From DTKD01 sp964494345 (lineage in GTDB: Bacteria > Armatimonadota > UBA5829), in NCBI GenBank assembly GCA_964494345.1, contig CAZBSI010000001.1, positions 248,001 through 312,000 of the forward strand: a DNA stretch of 64,000 nucleotides. The letters run 5' to 3'. The notes under the pieces were generated by a model that saw only the letters and a list, made by a program, of their open reading frames with translations, did no database searches and was not told the origin of the DNA. Within the stretch, counting starts at the first letter, position 1, and every line of letters begins with the position of its first letter. The position numbers and the translations under genes were made by a program. Of this stretch, positions 16,082 to 24,575 are shown piece after piece.

Positions 16082-17083
16082 ATGCATTCACATACACTGA
16101 GTCCAGATACCCAAGTGGCTTTGCTGCTCACATCCAACCTGCGTCAGTCAAATGGAACCGAATCAGAACTACTAACGCCATCGAAGTATTTGGATTTGGT
16201 TAAGACATTAAAACAAATGGGCCTCCAACCGGGCGATCTGCTTGAGGAATCAAATCAGCAACGGCTAAGACAAAAAGACTTAGACAAAGCGGAGCAGATA
16301 ATTACATTACTCGATAGAGGACTGCTCATGGCTACGGCTTTGGATAAATGGGAAGCTCAGGGGATATGGGTTGTTGGTTGGAGTGATCTCGACTACCCGA
16401 TAAAATTTAGAGAACGGCTCAAAGACCAGGCTCCGGCCGTCCTGTACGGGATAGGTGACAGGGCCCTTCTGTCCAATGGTGGCCTCGCCATAGTAGGCTC
16501 TCGCAAGGTCGATGAACATGGAATGGCATTCACTCATAAAGCGGCGCATTTGTGTGCTGCTCATAGGATACAAGTCATCTCAGGCGGAGCACGTGGGGTA
16601 GATAGAGAAGCTATGTCGGCGTGTCTGGACGGCGGCGGGAATGTTGTCGGAGTGCTCGCTGATAGCTTGGCTCGCTATGCAGTATCGAGTGAAATTAGAG
16701 ACGCTGTCATAGATGGAGCGTTGGTTCTCATATCGCAGGCAGAACCGGAGGCGCACTTCTTTGTAGGCAATGCAATGGCACGCAACAAGCTTATATACAC
16801 ACTCGCGGATTTCGCACTGGTCATTAGCTCTGATTATAAGAAGGGTGGAACTTGGGCTGGCGCAGACCAGAATCTCAAGAAACGCTGGGTGCCGCTATTT
16901 GTGCGCAAAAACGATAGCGTGCCTGAAGGGAACCTGCGCTTGTTGGAATCCGGGGCGATTGCAATCGACGAAACTGCTTTCGAACACAACGATATTGTGG
17001 GATGGATGCAAGGTGAAATTGTATCGTGTAGTGACTCCGACGCCCAGACAGTGTCAGAACCACAAGGGATTTTGCCGTTGTAG
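16082..17083 (+). CDS. DprA/Smf-like SLOG-fold protein
   Basis: DprA loads RecA on incoming single-stranded DNA during transformation. Related SLOG-fold proteins sense nucleotides in defence systems. The 333-aa product has an N-terminal helical region (about 1-90). It then has the family lead-in YPIKFRERLKDQAPAVLYGIGD and the Rossmann-like core with LAIVGSRKVDEHG, VISGGARGVDREAM and GGNVVGVLA. The late segment ALVLISQAEPEA...NAMARNKLIYTLADFALVIS corresponds to the DprA motif around GxFxxRNRIIAGLS. The C-terminal winged helix usual in housekeeping DprA is not apparent; the last 60 residues are unassigned. It lies 14 nt downstream of the RecQ-ComFC fusion, so the pair is likely one transcription unit, and this is unlikely to be the ordinary chromosomal dprA. 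Confidence 0.85.
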   Translation: MHSHTLSPDTQVALLLTSNLRQSNGTESELLTPSKYLDLVKTLKQMGLQPGDLLEESNQQRLRQKDLDKAEQIITLLDRGLLMATALDKWEAQGIWVVGWSDLDYPIKFRERLKDQAPAVLYGIGDRALLSNGGLAIVGSRKVDEHGMAFTHKAAHLCAAHRIQVISGGARGVDREAMSACLDGGGNVVGVLADSLARYAVSSEIRDAVIDGALVLISQAEPEAHFFVGNAMARNKLIYTLADFALVISSDYKKGGTWAGADQNLKKRWVPLFVRKNDSVPEGNLRLLESGAIAIDETAFEHNDIVGWMQGEIVSCSDSDAQTVSEPQGILPL

Positions 17084-17344
17084 TCTTAGCGGGCGATGCA
17101 ATAGACTACCTTTAGCATCAAGCAACGCGTAAATTAAACCTGGGCATTACACATTGAAGTTATGAGCAGGACGAGGGGTGCGGATGGGCCGGGGCGGACA
17201 CGGTTTGGGTGATTTTATTCTGTGACATAAATCGAAGCAAATGGGTATTTAAAATCATTCGATGCATACATTTAGCGATTCTTGGGAATATACCACAGAC
17301 AGCTCATCAATGATTCGGGCTCTTTGCCGCAAAAGGAGGCTAAT

Positions 17345-18796
17345 GTGAAGAAGCTCACCCATAACTCGGGCGCGCCCGTCGCCAACAATCAGAACTCGAT
17401 GACCGCAGGGCCACGCGGACCGATGCTCCTGCAGGATGTGTGGTTTCTGGAGAAGCTCGCTCACTTCGACCGGGAGGTTATTCCTGAGAGGCGAATGCAT
17501 GCGAAAGGTTCCGGCGCCTATGGCACATTCACGGTGACCCACGACATCACTAAGTACACCAAGGCAAAGCTCTTCTCTGAAATCGGCAAAAAAACGGATA
17601 TGTTCGTTCGATTTTCCACCGTTGCCGGCGAAAGAGGGGCGGCTGATGCCGAGCGCGACATCCGTGGATTTGCCATGAAGTTTTATACTGAAGAAGGCAA
17701 CTGGGACCTCGTAGGAAACAACACCCCAGTCTTCTTTATGCGTGATCCGCTGAAATTTCCGGATCTCAACCACGTCGTCAAGCGTGATCCGCGCACTAAC
17801 CTGCGCAGCCCCAACAGCAACTGGGACTTTTGGACACTGCTGCCGGAAGCGCTGCACCAGGTTACCATTCTGATGAGCGACAGAGGTCTGCCGTATTCCT
17901 ATCGCCACATGCACGGCTTCGGCAGCCACACGTTCAGCTTTATAAACGCCGCTGGGGAGCGCAACTGGGTCAAGTTTCATTTTAGAACCCAACAGGGCAT
18001 TCGCAACCTCAGCGACGCCGAGGCCGAAGCGATTGTCGGCAAAGATCGCGAGAGTCACCAGCGGGATTTGCTGGAGAGCATAGACCGCGGCGACTTCCCA
18101 AAATGGACTATGTATATCCAGATAATGCCCGAAAAGGATGCCGCCAACTACAAGTTCCATCCGTTCGATCTCACCAAGGTGTGGCTGAAGGCGGACTATC
18201 CTCTCATCGAAGTCGGCGAGATGGAATTGAACCGCAACCCGGAGAACTACTTCGCCGAGGTCGAGCAATCCGCGTTTAACCCCGCCCATATCGTCCCAGG
18301 CATAGGCTTCTCCCCGGATAAGATGCTGCAAGGCCGGCTGTTCAGTTATGGCGATGCACAGAGATATCGCCTGGGCGTCAATCACCATCTGATCCCTGTC
18401 AACGCATCAAGATGTCCGTTTAACAGCTACCACAGAGACGGATCAATGAGAGTGGACGGCAACTACGGCTCGACTCGCGGGTATGATCCCAACAGCTACG
18501 GCGAGTGGCAGCAACAACCGGAGTTCTCTGAGCCGCCGCTGAAGTTGGAGGGTGATGCAGCGAATTGGGATTTCAGAGAAGATGACGATGACTACTATAC
18601 CCAGCCGGGCCTGCTGTATCGCTTGTTGAGCGCCGAACAGCAGCAGCTTCTCTTCGATAACACCGCCCGTGCGATGGGTGACTCCGGCGACGAAATCAAG
18701 ATACGGCACATATCCAACTGCCTCAAAGCCGATCCCGAATACGGCAAAGGCGTAGCAAAGTCCCTCGGCATAGATATGAGCCTAGTGGATGCATAA
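17345..18796 (+). CDS. katA: Monofunctional heme catalase
   Basis: Decomposes hydrogen peroxide. The 483-aa size fits small-subunit (clade 3 type) catalases. The active-site signature FDREVIPERRMHAKGSGAYG carries the catalytic His. The distal Asn is in GNNTPVFF, and the heme-ligand region RLFSYGDAQRYRLG supplies the proximal Tyr. The GTG at 17345 is chosen because AAAGGAGGCTAAT precedes it directly; an in-frame ATG at 17282 would add 21 residues with no catalase similarity. A terminator-like stem follows at 18810. The 261-bp upstream gap (17084-17344) shows no clear PerR or OxyR site by eye. Confidence 0.95.
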   Translation: MKKLTHNSGAPVANNQNSMTAGPRGPMLLQDVWFLEKLAHFDREVIPERRMHAKGSGAYGTFTVTHDITKYTKAKLFSEIGKKTDMFVRFSTVAGERGAADAERDIRGFAMKFYTEEGNWDLVGNNTPVFFMRDPLKFPDLNHVVKRDPRTNLRSPNSNWDFWTLLPEALHQVTILMSDRGLPYSYRHMHGFGSHTFSFINAAGERNWVKFHFRTQQGIRNLSDAEAEAIVGKDRESHQRDLLESIDRGDFPKWTMYIQIMPEKDAANYKFHPFDLTKVWLKADYPLIEVGEMELNRNPENYFAEVEQSAFNPAHIVPGIGFSPDKMLQGRLFSYGDAQRYRLGVNHHLIPVNASRCPFNSYHRDGSMRVDGNYGSTRGYDPNSYGEWQQQPEFSEPPLKLEGDAANWDFREDDDDYYTQPGLLYRLLSAEQQQLLFDNTARAMGDSGDEIKIRHISNCLKADPEYGKGVAKSLGIDMSLVDA

Positions 18797-18809
18797 AGAC
18801 TTGATAGGG

Positions 18810-18831
18810 GTGGCGGTCTCCAATCGCCACC
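18810..18831 (+). terminator. Terminator-like hairpin after the catalase gene
   Basis: GGTGGCG / CGCCACC, 7 bp with an 8-nt loop, starting 14 nt after the stop. A TTTTT run occurs only about 12 nt further on, so termination efficiency is uncertain. Confidence 0.5.
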
Positions 18832-18907
18832 TCAAATCCCGCTTTTTCAGCTTTCCATCGGCCGCAAACATCCGCATTTCCCTCCCGCGTCTCTTGCCTG
18901 AATAGCC

Positions 18908-18936
18908 TTGTCAGTGGTTGGCGGCTGTGGTATACT
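18908..18936 (+). promoter_or_regulatory. Sigma-70 promoter for dnaN with a small palindrome at the start region
   Basis: TTGTCA (18908-18913), a 17-nt spacer and TATACT (18931-18936). Just downstream, GATTC-N4-GAATC (about 18942-18955) is a perfect 5-bp palindrome that could be an operator. The CGGAGGGAAACGG ribosome site and ATG follow. Confidence 0.7.
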
Positions 18937-18967
18937 AACGCGATTCTAATGAATCGGAGGGAAACGG

Positions 18968-20068
18968 ATGAGGGTTATCTGTGCGCGAAAAGACCTTTAC
19001 GAGGGAGTCCAGACTGCAGCCAGGGCGGTCAGCGCTCGAACTTCGCTGCCTATTCTGGGTCATTTGTTGATTACTGCTGAGGACGACAGGCTTCGCATTT
19101 CTGCAACTGACCTTGAAATTGGTATGGAGTGCATCGTCGAGGCTAACATTGTGGAACCAGGTTCGATGACGGTGCCTGCAAGGGTGTTCGCCGAAGTTCT
19201 GTCATCGCTTCCTGAGACTGACGTCTCTCTTACGCTAGACGAAGAATACAATGTGAATATCCAGTGCGCAGCCTCAGATTTTTCGATAAAGAGCCTTCCG
19301 GCCGAAGAGTTCCCGATGCTGCCGGATGTGGTCGAAGAAGTTAGCTTCAAAGTAGAACGCGAACTGCTCCGTGATGCGGTCAAAAAGACGGCATTTGCTG
19401 TGGGAATCGACGAATCTCGTGCCATTCTCACCGGTATACTGTTGCAACTGACCGAAAATGGCCTGAAGTTTGTTTCCACTGATACCCATAGACTCTGTGT
19501 GATGGATTGCCAAATGACCGAGTCTTCCGGCACGGTAAACGCCACAGTGCCGGGCCGCGCACTGACTGAGCTTTCCAGAGTTGTCCCAGAAGGCGACGGC
19601 ACTGTGTCTGTCACGATTTCATCCAGCCAAATCAAGTTTACCGTCGATGATAGAATATTGATTTCCCGACTCATCGAAGGCCAGTTCCCCAATTTCGAAA
19701 AGGTCATCCCGACTGAGCATACCAAGACGCTCATTATCCCCACGGCACAGTTCGAGCAGAGTCTGAAGCGTGTCGCAATTGTCGCTCGGGATAGCTCGTT
19801 TAGAACTATCTTTAAGACTGCTGACGGCAAACTCACCCTTACTGCAGAGAGCGGCAGCGTCGGTACGGCCCACGAGGAAGTGGAAATTGTCAAAGAGGGC
19901 GACGACATCGAGATGGCATTCAGCTCCAGGTATCTTCTTGATCTGCTTGCGGTGGTGGACACAGAAGCCGTCGTGATGGAACTGAGTGGTGAAGTTAATC
20001 AGGCTTTGATTCGCCCGCAGGGCCAGCACGACTACCTGTATGTCGTTATGCCTATGCAGGTAAGATAA
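18968..20068 (+). CDS. dnaN: DNA polymerase III beta sliding clamp
   Basis: Ring-shaped processivity factor that tethers DNA polymerase III and other enzymes to DNA. The 366-aa length and three repeated clamp domains are typical. Visible landmarks are ARTSLPILGHLLITAEDDRL in domain 1, FAVGIDESRAILTGILLQLT and FVSTDTHRLCVMDC in domain 2, and the C-terminal YLYVVMPMQVR, matching the conserved YxVMPMR-type end. It has its own strong promoter and ribosome site. dnaA, recF and gyrB are not beside it here, so the usual origin-type cluster is broken up in this genome. Confidence 0.96.
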   Translation: MRVICARKDLYEGVQTAARAVSARTSLPILGHLLITAEDDRLRISATDLEIGMECIVEANIVEPGSMTVPARVFAEVLSSLPETDVSLTLDEEYNVNIQCAASDFSIKSLPAEEFPMLPDVVEEVSFKVERELLRDAVKKTAFAVGIDESRAILTGILLQLTENGLKFVSTDTHRLCVMDCQMTESSGTVNATVPGRALTELSRVVPEGDGTVSVTISSSQIKFTVDDRILISRLIEGQFPNFEKVIPTEHTKTLIIPTAQFEQSLKRVAIVARDSSFRTIFKTADGKLTLTAESGSVGTAHEEVEIVKEGDDIEMAFSSRYLLDLLAVVDTEAVVMELSGEVNQALIRPQGQHDYLYVVMPMQVR

Positions 20069-20161
20069 AATCATCCGTTGTCGCAGTTGCTGATACAGAT
20101 GCGATTCACCGTCGAAATATATTCGGCGGCTGAGGTTCGTGCCTGCTGAACCCTCATCCTT

Positions 20162-20190
20162 TTGCCAAAGTATATCCTGTGTGCTATGCT
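20162..20190 (+). promoter_or_regulatory. Promoter for the hisC-aroF-tyrA operon
   Basis: TTGCCA (20162-20167), a 17-nt spacer and TATGCT (20185-20190) with a TGn extension. The predicted leader is only about 17 nt and holds AAGGAG; no T-box or attenuator can fit. Confidence 0.65.
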
Positions 20191-20214
20191 TTCTAAAGTT
20201 AAGGAGACGATTTG

Positions 20215-21312
20215 ATGGCCGAAGCGGCTAATTTGTGCAGAAAATGTATATTAAACCTCACTCCGTATGTGCCGGGCAAGCCGGTGGAGGAAGTCAAAAG
20301 AGAACTCGGTTTGGACGATGTCGTCAAACTTGCCTCTAATGAAAACCCGCTTGGCCCGTCGCCGCTCGCCCTGCAGGCTATGCGGGAGGCTCTCGAAAAT
20401 GTGTCTCAATACCCCGAAGGCAGTTGTTTTGAACTGCGAAAAGCCACTGCGGCGCATTTGGGTGTGGATCAGGACATGCTCATATTTGGCGCAGGCGCAG
20501 ATGAGGTCATTCATTACCTCGGAGTTGCGCTGCTGGAAGATGGCGACGAAATTGTGCAGGCGGATCCAAGTTTTGTTCAATATAAAGCAGCTTCAACTCT
20601 TATGGATTGCCCGGCGCATCTTGTCGGGCTTAAGGATTGGACACACGATCTGGACGCGATGCTCGATTGTGTCAACGAGCGCACCAAGATGTTTTTTATC
20701 ACCAATCCAAACAACCCCACCGGCACGATGGTTGCCGCCGAGCAGATAGAGAGAGTGCTGGATAAATTGCCTGCCCGCTGTTTGCTGGTGCTGGACGAAG
20801 CGTATTATGAATATGCTGATGATCTTTCGTATACCAGATCAATAGAGTGGGTAAAGCAGGGCCGAAACGTCATAGCTCTGCGCACATTCTCTAAGATTTA
20901 TGCGCTGGCAGGGGTACGGGTTGGCTACGGGGTTGCGCCTAAGGGCATAATCGATCTGTTAGAGCGCGTGCGTGCGCCGTTCAATGTGAACTCCATCGCA
21001 CAGGCCGGTGCGGCGGCAAGTCTCGCTGATCCGCAGCAAGTAAATCGCAGCAGGGAGCAGAATCGACGTTCAAAAGAGTATCTTTATAATGAATTGAACG
21101 CAATGGGGCTTTCTTACACCCCCACACAGGCTAACTTTTTGTGGATAGACGTGGGTCGAAATTGCCGGGAGGTCTTTGATGGACTTCTGCGGCAGGGTGT
21201 TATCGTCCGCACAGGGGACATATTTGGCTGTCCGAACCATATCCGCGTCACTACCGGAACCGACGAACAGAACGAGCGGTTCATTGATTCTCTTGGAAAG
21301 GTACTGGCATGA
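20215..21312 (+). CDS. hisC: Histidinol-phosphate aminotransferase
   Basis: PLP enzyme that converts imidazole-acetol phosphate to histidinol phosphate. Beside aroF and tyrA it may also transaminate aromatic amino-acid precursors. The 365-aa product shows the HisC opening (LTPYVPGKPVEEVKRELG), LASNENPLGPSP, NPNNPTGTMV, LVLDEAYYEYA and the PLP lysine in TFSKIYALAGVRVGYG. AAGGAG lies 8 nt before the ATG at 20215. A TTG immediately upstream is in frame but less likely. The stop overlaps the start of aroF (ATGA). The other his genes are 13 kb away on the opposite strand, which favours an aromatic role. Confidence 0.93.
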   Translation: MAEAANLCRKCILNLTPYVPGKPVEEVKRELGLDDVVKLASNENPLGPSPLALQAMREALENVSQYPEGSCFELRKATAAHLGVDQDMLIFGAGADEVIHYLGVALLEDGDEIVQADPSFVQYKAASTLMDCPAHLVGLKDWTHDLDAMLDCVNERTKMFFITNPNNPTGTMVAAEQIERVLDKLPARCLLVLDEAYYEYADDLSYTRSIEWVKQGRNVIALRTFSKIYALAGVRVGYGVAPKGIIDLLERVRAPFNVNSIAQAGAAASLADPQQVNRSREQNRRSKEYLYNELNAMGLSYTPTQANFLWIDVGRNCREVFDGLLRQGVIVRTGDIFGCPNHIRVTTGTDEQNERFIDSLGKVLA

Positions 21313-22331
21313 TAGTTATACTTTCACCGCAAGCTTCAGAATCCGATCTTGATGAGGTGCTTGTAAATTTAAAGGATAGAGGCTACGGCGTACACGTATC
21401 CAAAGGTATAGAAAAGACTATTGTTGGGGTCATTGGCGCTCACGACGACGATAAACTGATCGTGGCCGAACAGCTCTCCTCGTTGGCTTATGTTGAGCGT
21501 GTCGTGCCCATTTTGAAGCCTTTTAAAGTCGTCAGCCGAGAGTTTCACCCGGACAAGACTATTGTTAAGGTAGGTGGGGTCGATATAGGAGGCCAGAAGA
21601 TCGCTGTTATGGCCGGCCCTTGTTCGGTGGAATCCGAAGGCCAGACTATCGAAGTCGCAAAGGCGGTCAAAGCGGCGGGCGCTAGTATCCTCCGCGGGGG
21701 GGCCTTCAAACCCAGCACGTCGCCGTATAGCTTCCACGGCCTTGGCGAGGATGCTTTGAAGATGCTGGCTGCGGCTAGAGAGATCACCGGGATGCCCATT
21801 ATCACCGAGGTTATGGACACCCGTGACGTCGAATTAGTCTCCAAATACGCCGACATACTGCAGATAGGCACTCGAAATATGGCGAACTATTCACTGCTGA
21901 CGGAGGTCGGCAATGCGCGCAAGCCGGTTATGCTGAAGCGGGGAATGGCGTCTACTATTGAAGAGTGGCTCCAGGCGGCGGAGTATATCGCCAACCAGGG
22001 CAACTACGATATCATACTCTGTGAGCGAGGCATTCGGACTTTTGAGACATACACTCGCAATACTTTCGACGTCAGCGCTATTCCTACGGTGCTTGGCTTG
22101 AGCCATTTGCCGATTATCGCAGATCCCAGTCACGGCACTGGGCGAAGAGCTTTGGTGCCGGGGGTCGCAAAGGCCGCTGTTGCCGCTGGGGCTGATGGCT
22201 TGATGATCGAAGTGCACCCGCAGCCGGAGAGGGCTCTAAAAGACGGCGCACAATCACTTACCCCCGACGGATTTGACGGATTGCTTAAAGACTGCGGAGC
22301 AGTAGCCCGCGCGGTTGGCAGATATATCTAA
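21309..22331 (+). CDS. aroF: 3-deoxy-7-phosphoheptulonate (DAHP) synthase, AroAI-beta type
   Basis: Condenses phosphoenolpyruvate and erythrose-4-phosphate in the first step of the shikimate pathway. The 340-aa protein has an N-terminal ferredoxin-like regulatory domain of about 70 residues (VLVNLKDRGYGVHVSKGIEK). The KDO8P/DAHP synthase barrel follows: AVMAGPCSVESEGQ, LRGGAFKPSTSPYSFHGLG, QIGTRNMANYSLL, CERGIRTFETYTRNTFD and DPSHGTGRRALVPG. The extra N-terminal domain is the hallmark of the Thermotoga/Bacillus-like type controlled by aromatic amino acids. It overlaps hisC by 4 nt and tyrA by 1 nt, so the three are translationally coupled. Confidence 0.95.
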   Translation: MIVILSPQASESDLDEVLVNLKDRGYGVHVSKGIEKTIVGVIGAHDDDKLIVAEQLSSLAYVERVVPILKPFKVVSREFHPDKTIVKVGGVDIGGQKIAVMAGPCSVESEGQTIEVAKAVKAAGASILRGGAFKPSTSPYSFHGLGEDALKMLAAAREITGMPIITEVMDTRDVELVSKYADILQIGTRNMANYSLLTEVGNARKPVMLKRGMASTIEEWLQAAEYIANQGNYDIILCERGIRTFETYTRNTFDVSAIPTVLGLSHLPIIADPSHGTGRRALVPGVAKAAVAAGADGLMIEVHPQPERALKDGAQSLTPDGFDGLLKDCGAVARAVGRYI

Positions 22332-23224
22332 TGCAGCCCAACGATTCCAACTCGGTGATATTCGACACTGTCGCCGTGGTCGGCGTAGGTCTTATCGGCG
22401 GCTCGCTTGGTATGGCTGCGCGTCGGAAAGGCCTTGTGCGACGGGTAATAGGCATCGGCAGGGCCGAGCAGCGGTTGATGCGCGCCAAAATCCTTGGGGC
22501 GATTGATGATTACACCCTGGATGTGGCCAGCGGAGTATCTGCGGCCGATCTGATTATCATCTGCACGCCCGTGCGATTAGTTGTGCCGACTCTTGAGGCC
22601 ATGATCGGGTCTCTGCAACCCGGAGCCATTGTCACCGACGCTGGAAGCACAAAACAGGAGATAGTCGAGCAGGCCGATACGATTATGCCGGCTGGGACGT
22701 ATTTTGTGGGTGGTCACCCGATGGCCGGCTCTGAGCAGACCGGTGTGCAGGCGGCCAGAGCAGACCTGTTCGAGGGTGCGACCTACGTGCTCACTCCTCA
22801 GGCGGATACTCATATCGGAGCTTTAGGAAAAGTGGCGGACTTTGCGATGGGGCTTGGTGCGAAGGTTGAGATTCTCGACCCGGAAAAACACGATCGGGCC
22901 GTAAGTGTAATAAGTCATCTTCCCCACGCCATTGCTTCTGCGCTGATGCAGCTTGCACAGGCTTGCCATACTCGTTCGGAGAGAGCATTCCATCTCGCTG
23001 CGGGCAGTTTCAAAGACCTTACGAGGATAGCCGACAGTTCTCCGGAGCTGTGGCGAGATATTTGCCTTACCAATTCGAAGTCCGTCGTCGAAGCTATTAC
23101 CGGGCTGCAGCAGATTCTGGAGGAGTTCAAGACGGCTCTCGACGCAAAAGACGAAAAATCCATAGAAAAGTTCTTCGAAACTGGCCGGCAGATTCGAGAA
23201 GAGTACCTCAGAATCGCCCAGTGA
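22331..23224 (+). CDS. tyrA: Prephenate dehydrogenase
   Basis: NAD-dependent oxidative decarboxylation of prephenate (or arogenate) toward tyrosine. The 297-aa product begins with an NAD-binding Rossmann motif (VAVVGVGLIGGSLGMAARRK). It has the TyrA signatures IICTPVRLVVPTLE, DAGSTKQEIVE and FVGGHPMAGSEQTG, then the helical dimerisation domain with ISHLPHAIASALM and SFKDLTRIADSSPELW. No chorismate mutase or ACT domain is fused. The ATG overlaps the aroF stop (TAATG). aroA, which often follows in this gene order, is absent here; cmk comes next. Confidence 0.94.
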   Translation: MQPNDSNSVIFDTVAVVGVGLIGGSLGMAARRKGLVRRVIGIGRAEQRLMRAKILGAIDDYTLDVASGVSAADLIIICTPVRLVVPTLEAMIGSLQPGAIVTDAGSTKQEIVEQADTIMPAGTYFVGGHPMAGSEQTGVQAARADLFEGATYVLTPQADTHIGALGKVADFAMGLGAKVEILDPEKHDRAVSVISHLPHAIASALMQLAQACHTRSERAFHLAAGSFKDLTRIADSSPELWRDICLTNSKSVVEAITGLQQILEEFKTALDAKDEKSIEKFFETGRQIREEYLRIAQ

Positions 23225-23235
23225 CCCAGTTGAAT

Positions 23236-23244
23236 TGATATATT
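23236..23244 (+). promoter_or_regulatory. Extended -10 element in front of cmk, leaderless type
   Basis: TGATATATT: a -10 at 23239-23244 with TGn extension, only 7 nt before the cmk ATG at 23252. There is no Shine-Dalgarno. This may give cmk a private leaderless transcript within the operon. Confidence 0.35.
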
Positions 23245-23251
23245 TTGTGTA

Positions 23252-23938
23252 ATGCATAAACCAATAGTTGCAATAGATGGCCCGGCGGGGGCTGGAAAAA
23301 GCACGGTCGCAAAGGGTGTGGCCGACAGGCTCGGCTATCTATACATAGACACCGGGGCGATGTATCGCGCCATAGCCTGGAAGGTCCTTGAGGCAGAGAT
23401 TCCTATGAGCGACACCAAGGCTATCGTCTCTTTAGCTATGCGCACACAGATTAAACTGACAAACATCGACGCCGAACAGCATGTTTTTGCCGACGAAGAG
23501 GATGTGAGCCTGCAGATACGCACCCCGGAAGCCACCAGAGCCGCAGCGCCGGTGAGCACCATACCAGGAGTCAGAAAAAGACTTGTGGAGCTTCAGCGAA
23601 ACCTCGCAGCAGAGGGCGGCGTGGTTATGGAAGGCAGGGACATCGGCACGGTGGTCTTCCCCGACGCAGAAGTTAAGATATTTCTCACCGCCAGCGCACA
23701 GCAAAGAGCCAACCGAAGGGTAGCGCAGATGAAAGAGCTGGGGCTGGAAGCCGATCCCGCGCAGATTGCAGAGGAGATGCGAGACCGCGACTTGCGAGAC
23801 AGTTCAAGAGCCGACGCCCCGCTTATGCAGGCGGCTGATGCGGTGCTCGTCGATACCGATCGAATGTCCGTCGAACAGGTAGTAGATGCAATCGTCGCGA
23901 TCCACGACAAAACGATTGGCCAGACCGAGAAGGACTGA
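23252..23938 (+). CDS. cmk: Cytidylate kinase
   Basis: Phosphorylates CMP and dCMP to the diphosphates. The 228-aa product has the P-loop IDGPAGAGKSTVAKGVA near the N terminus, YIDTGAMYRAIAW, the family-specific EGRDIGTVVFPDAEVKIFLTA, and RDLRDSSRADAPL. It follows tyrA by 27 nt and overlaps plsC by 1 nt (TGATG). No ribosome site precedes its ATG; a -10-like element lies 7 nt upstream, so leaderless translation or readthrough from tyrA are both possible. Confidence 0.95.
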   Translation: MHKPIVAIDGPAGAGKSTVAKGVADRLGYLYIDTGAMYRAIAWKVLEAEIPMSDTKAIVSLAMRTQIKLTNIDAEQHVFADEEDVSLQIRTPEATRAAAPVSTIPGVRKRLVELQRNLAAEGGVVMEGRDIGTVVFPDAEVKIFLTASAQQRANRRVAQMKELGLEADPAQIAEEMRDRDLRDSSRADAPLMQAADAVLVDTDRMSVEQVVDAIVAIHDKTIGQTEKD

Positions 23939-24549
23939 TGTTGTATAAAGTTGGTAAGTCGCTGAGTTGGCTCGTCGCCAAATTATTCGGCAAAATGCAG
24001 GTCATCGGACAAGATAACATCCCACGGCAGGGTGGGGTGATGATCTGCGCAAACCACGTCAGTTATGCGGACCCCCCTGTTCTCGGCGCAGGCTGCCCCC
24101 GGCAGATTCACTACATGGCTAAAATTGAGCTGTTTCAAGTGCCTGTGCTCGGCTATTTGATCAGAAAAGTCGGGGCATTTCCGGTTCAACAGCGAACCGC
24201 CGATCGCACGGCTCTCAAAACCGCCGTCGATTATCTCAACAAAGGTGAAGTAGTGGGTATGTTCCCTGAAGGTCAAAGGATTTTCGGCGACGAGCTCGGC
24301 CCTGCGCTTCCGGGGGTGGGTATGATCGTGCTGCGGGCAAAGGTGCCGGTAATCCCTGCTGCTTTGATCAACACCGATAAATTGCTGCCTGCACACAAAA
24401 TCCTGCCCAGGTTTTCTCATGTGCTGGTAGTCTACGGGGAGCCTTTAGACCTGACCGACTTACACGATCTCTCAGGCCGCGAAGCGATCGAGGAAGCCGG
24501 CAAGCGTATTATGAGCGCGATCGGTGAACTGATCGCAAAGCACCGCTGA
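23938..24549 (+). CDS. plsC: 1-acyl-sn-glycerol-3-phosphate acyltransferase
   Basis: Transfers an acyl chain to lysophosphatidic acid in phospholipid synthesis. The 203-aa product carries the HX4D acyltransferase motif (CANHVSYADPP), the FPEGQR block (MFPEGQRIFGDELG) and the PVIPAALI segment, all in normal order. The N terminus has a hydrophobic stretch (SLSWLVAKLFGKM) that may dip into the membrane. Translation is coupled to cmk through the TGATG overlap. The next gene is convergent, so the operon begun at hisC ends here. Confidence 0.92.
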   Translation: MLYKVGKSLSWLVAKLFGKMQVIGQDNIPRQGGVMICANHVSYADPPVLGAGCPRQIHYMAKIELFQVPVLGYLIRKVGAFPVQQRTADRTALKTAVDYLNKGEVVGMFPEGQRIFGDELGPALPGVGMIVLRAKVPVIPAALINTDKLLPAHKILPRFSHVLVVYGEPLDLTDLHDLSGREAIEEAGKRIMSAIGELIAKHR

Positions 24550-24575
24550 CATTCCTCGATCCGCTTCTTTGTAAT

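Noticed and set aside
17255..18388. Open frame of 377 codons on the minus strand, antisense to catalase
   Set aside because: It mirrors the catalase reading frame, has no ribosome site and no recognisable family; catalase on the plus strand is certain.
19060..19962. Open frame of 300 codons on the minus strand inside dnaN
   Set aside because: Serine/threonine-rich translation typical of an antisense frame; dnaN is clear on the plus strand.
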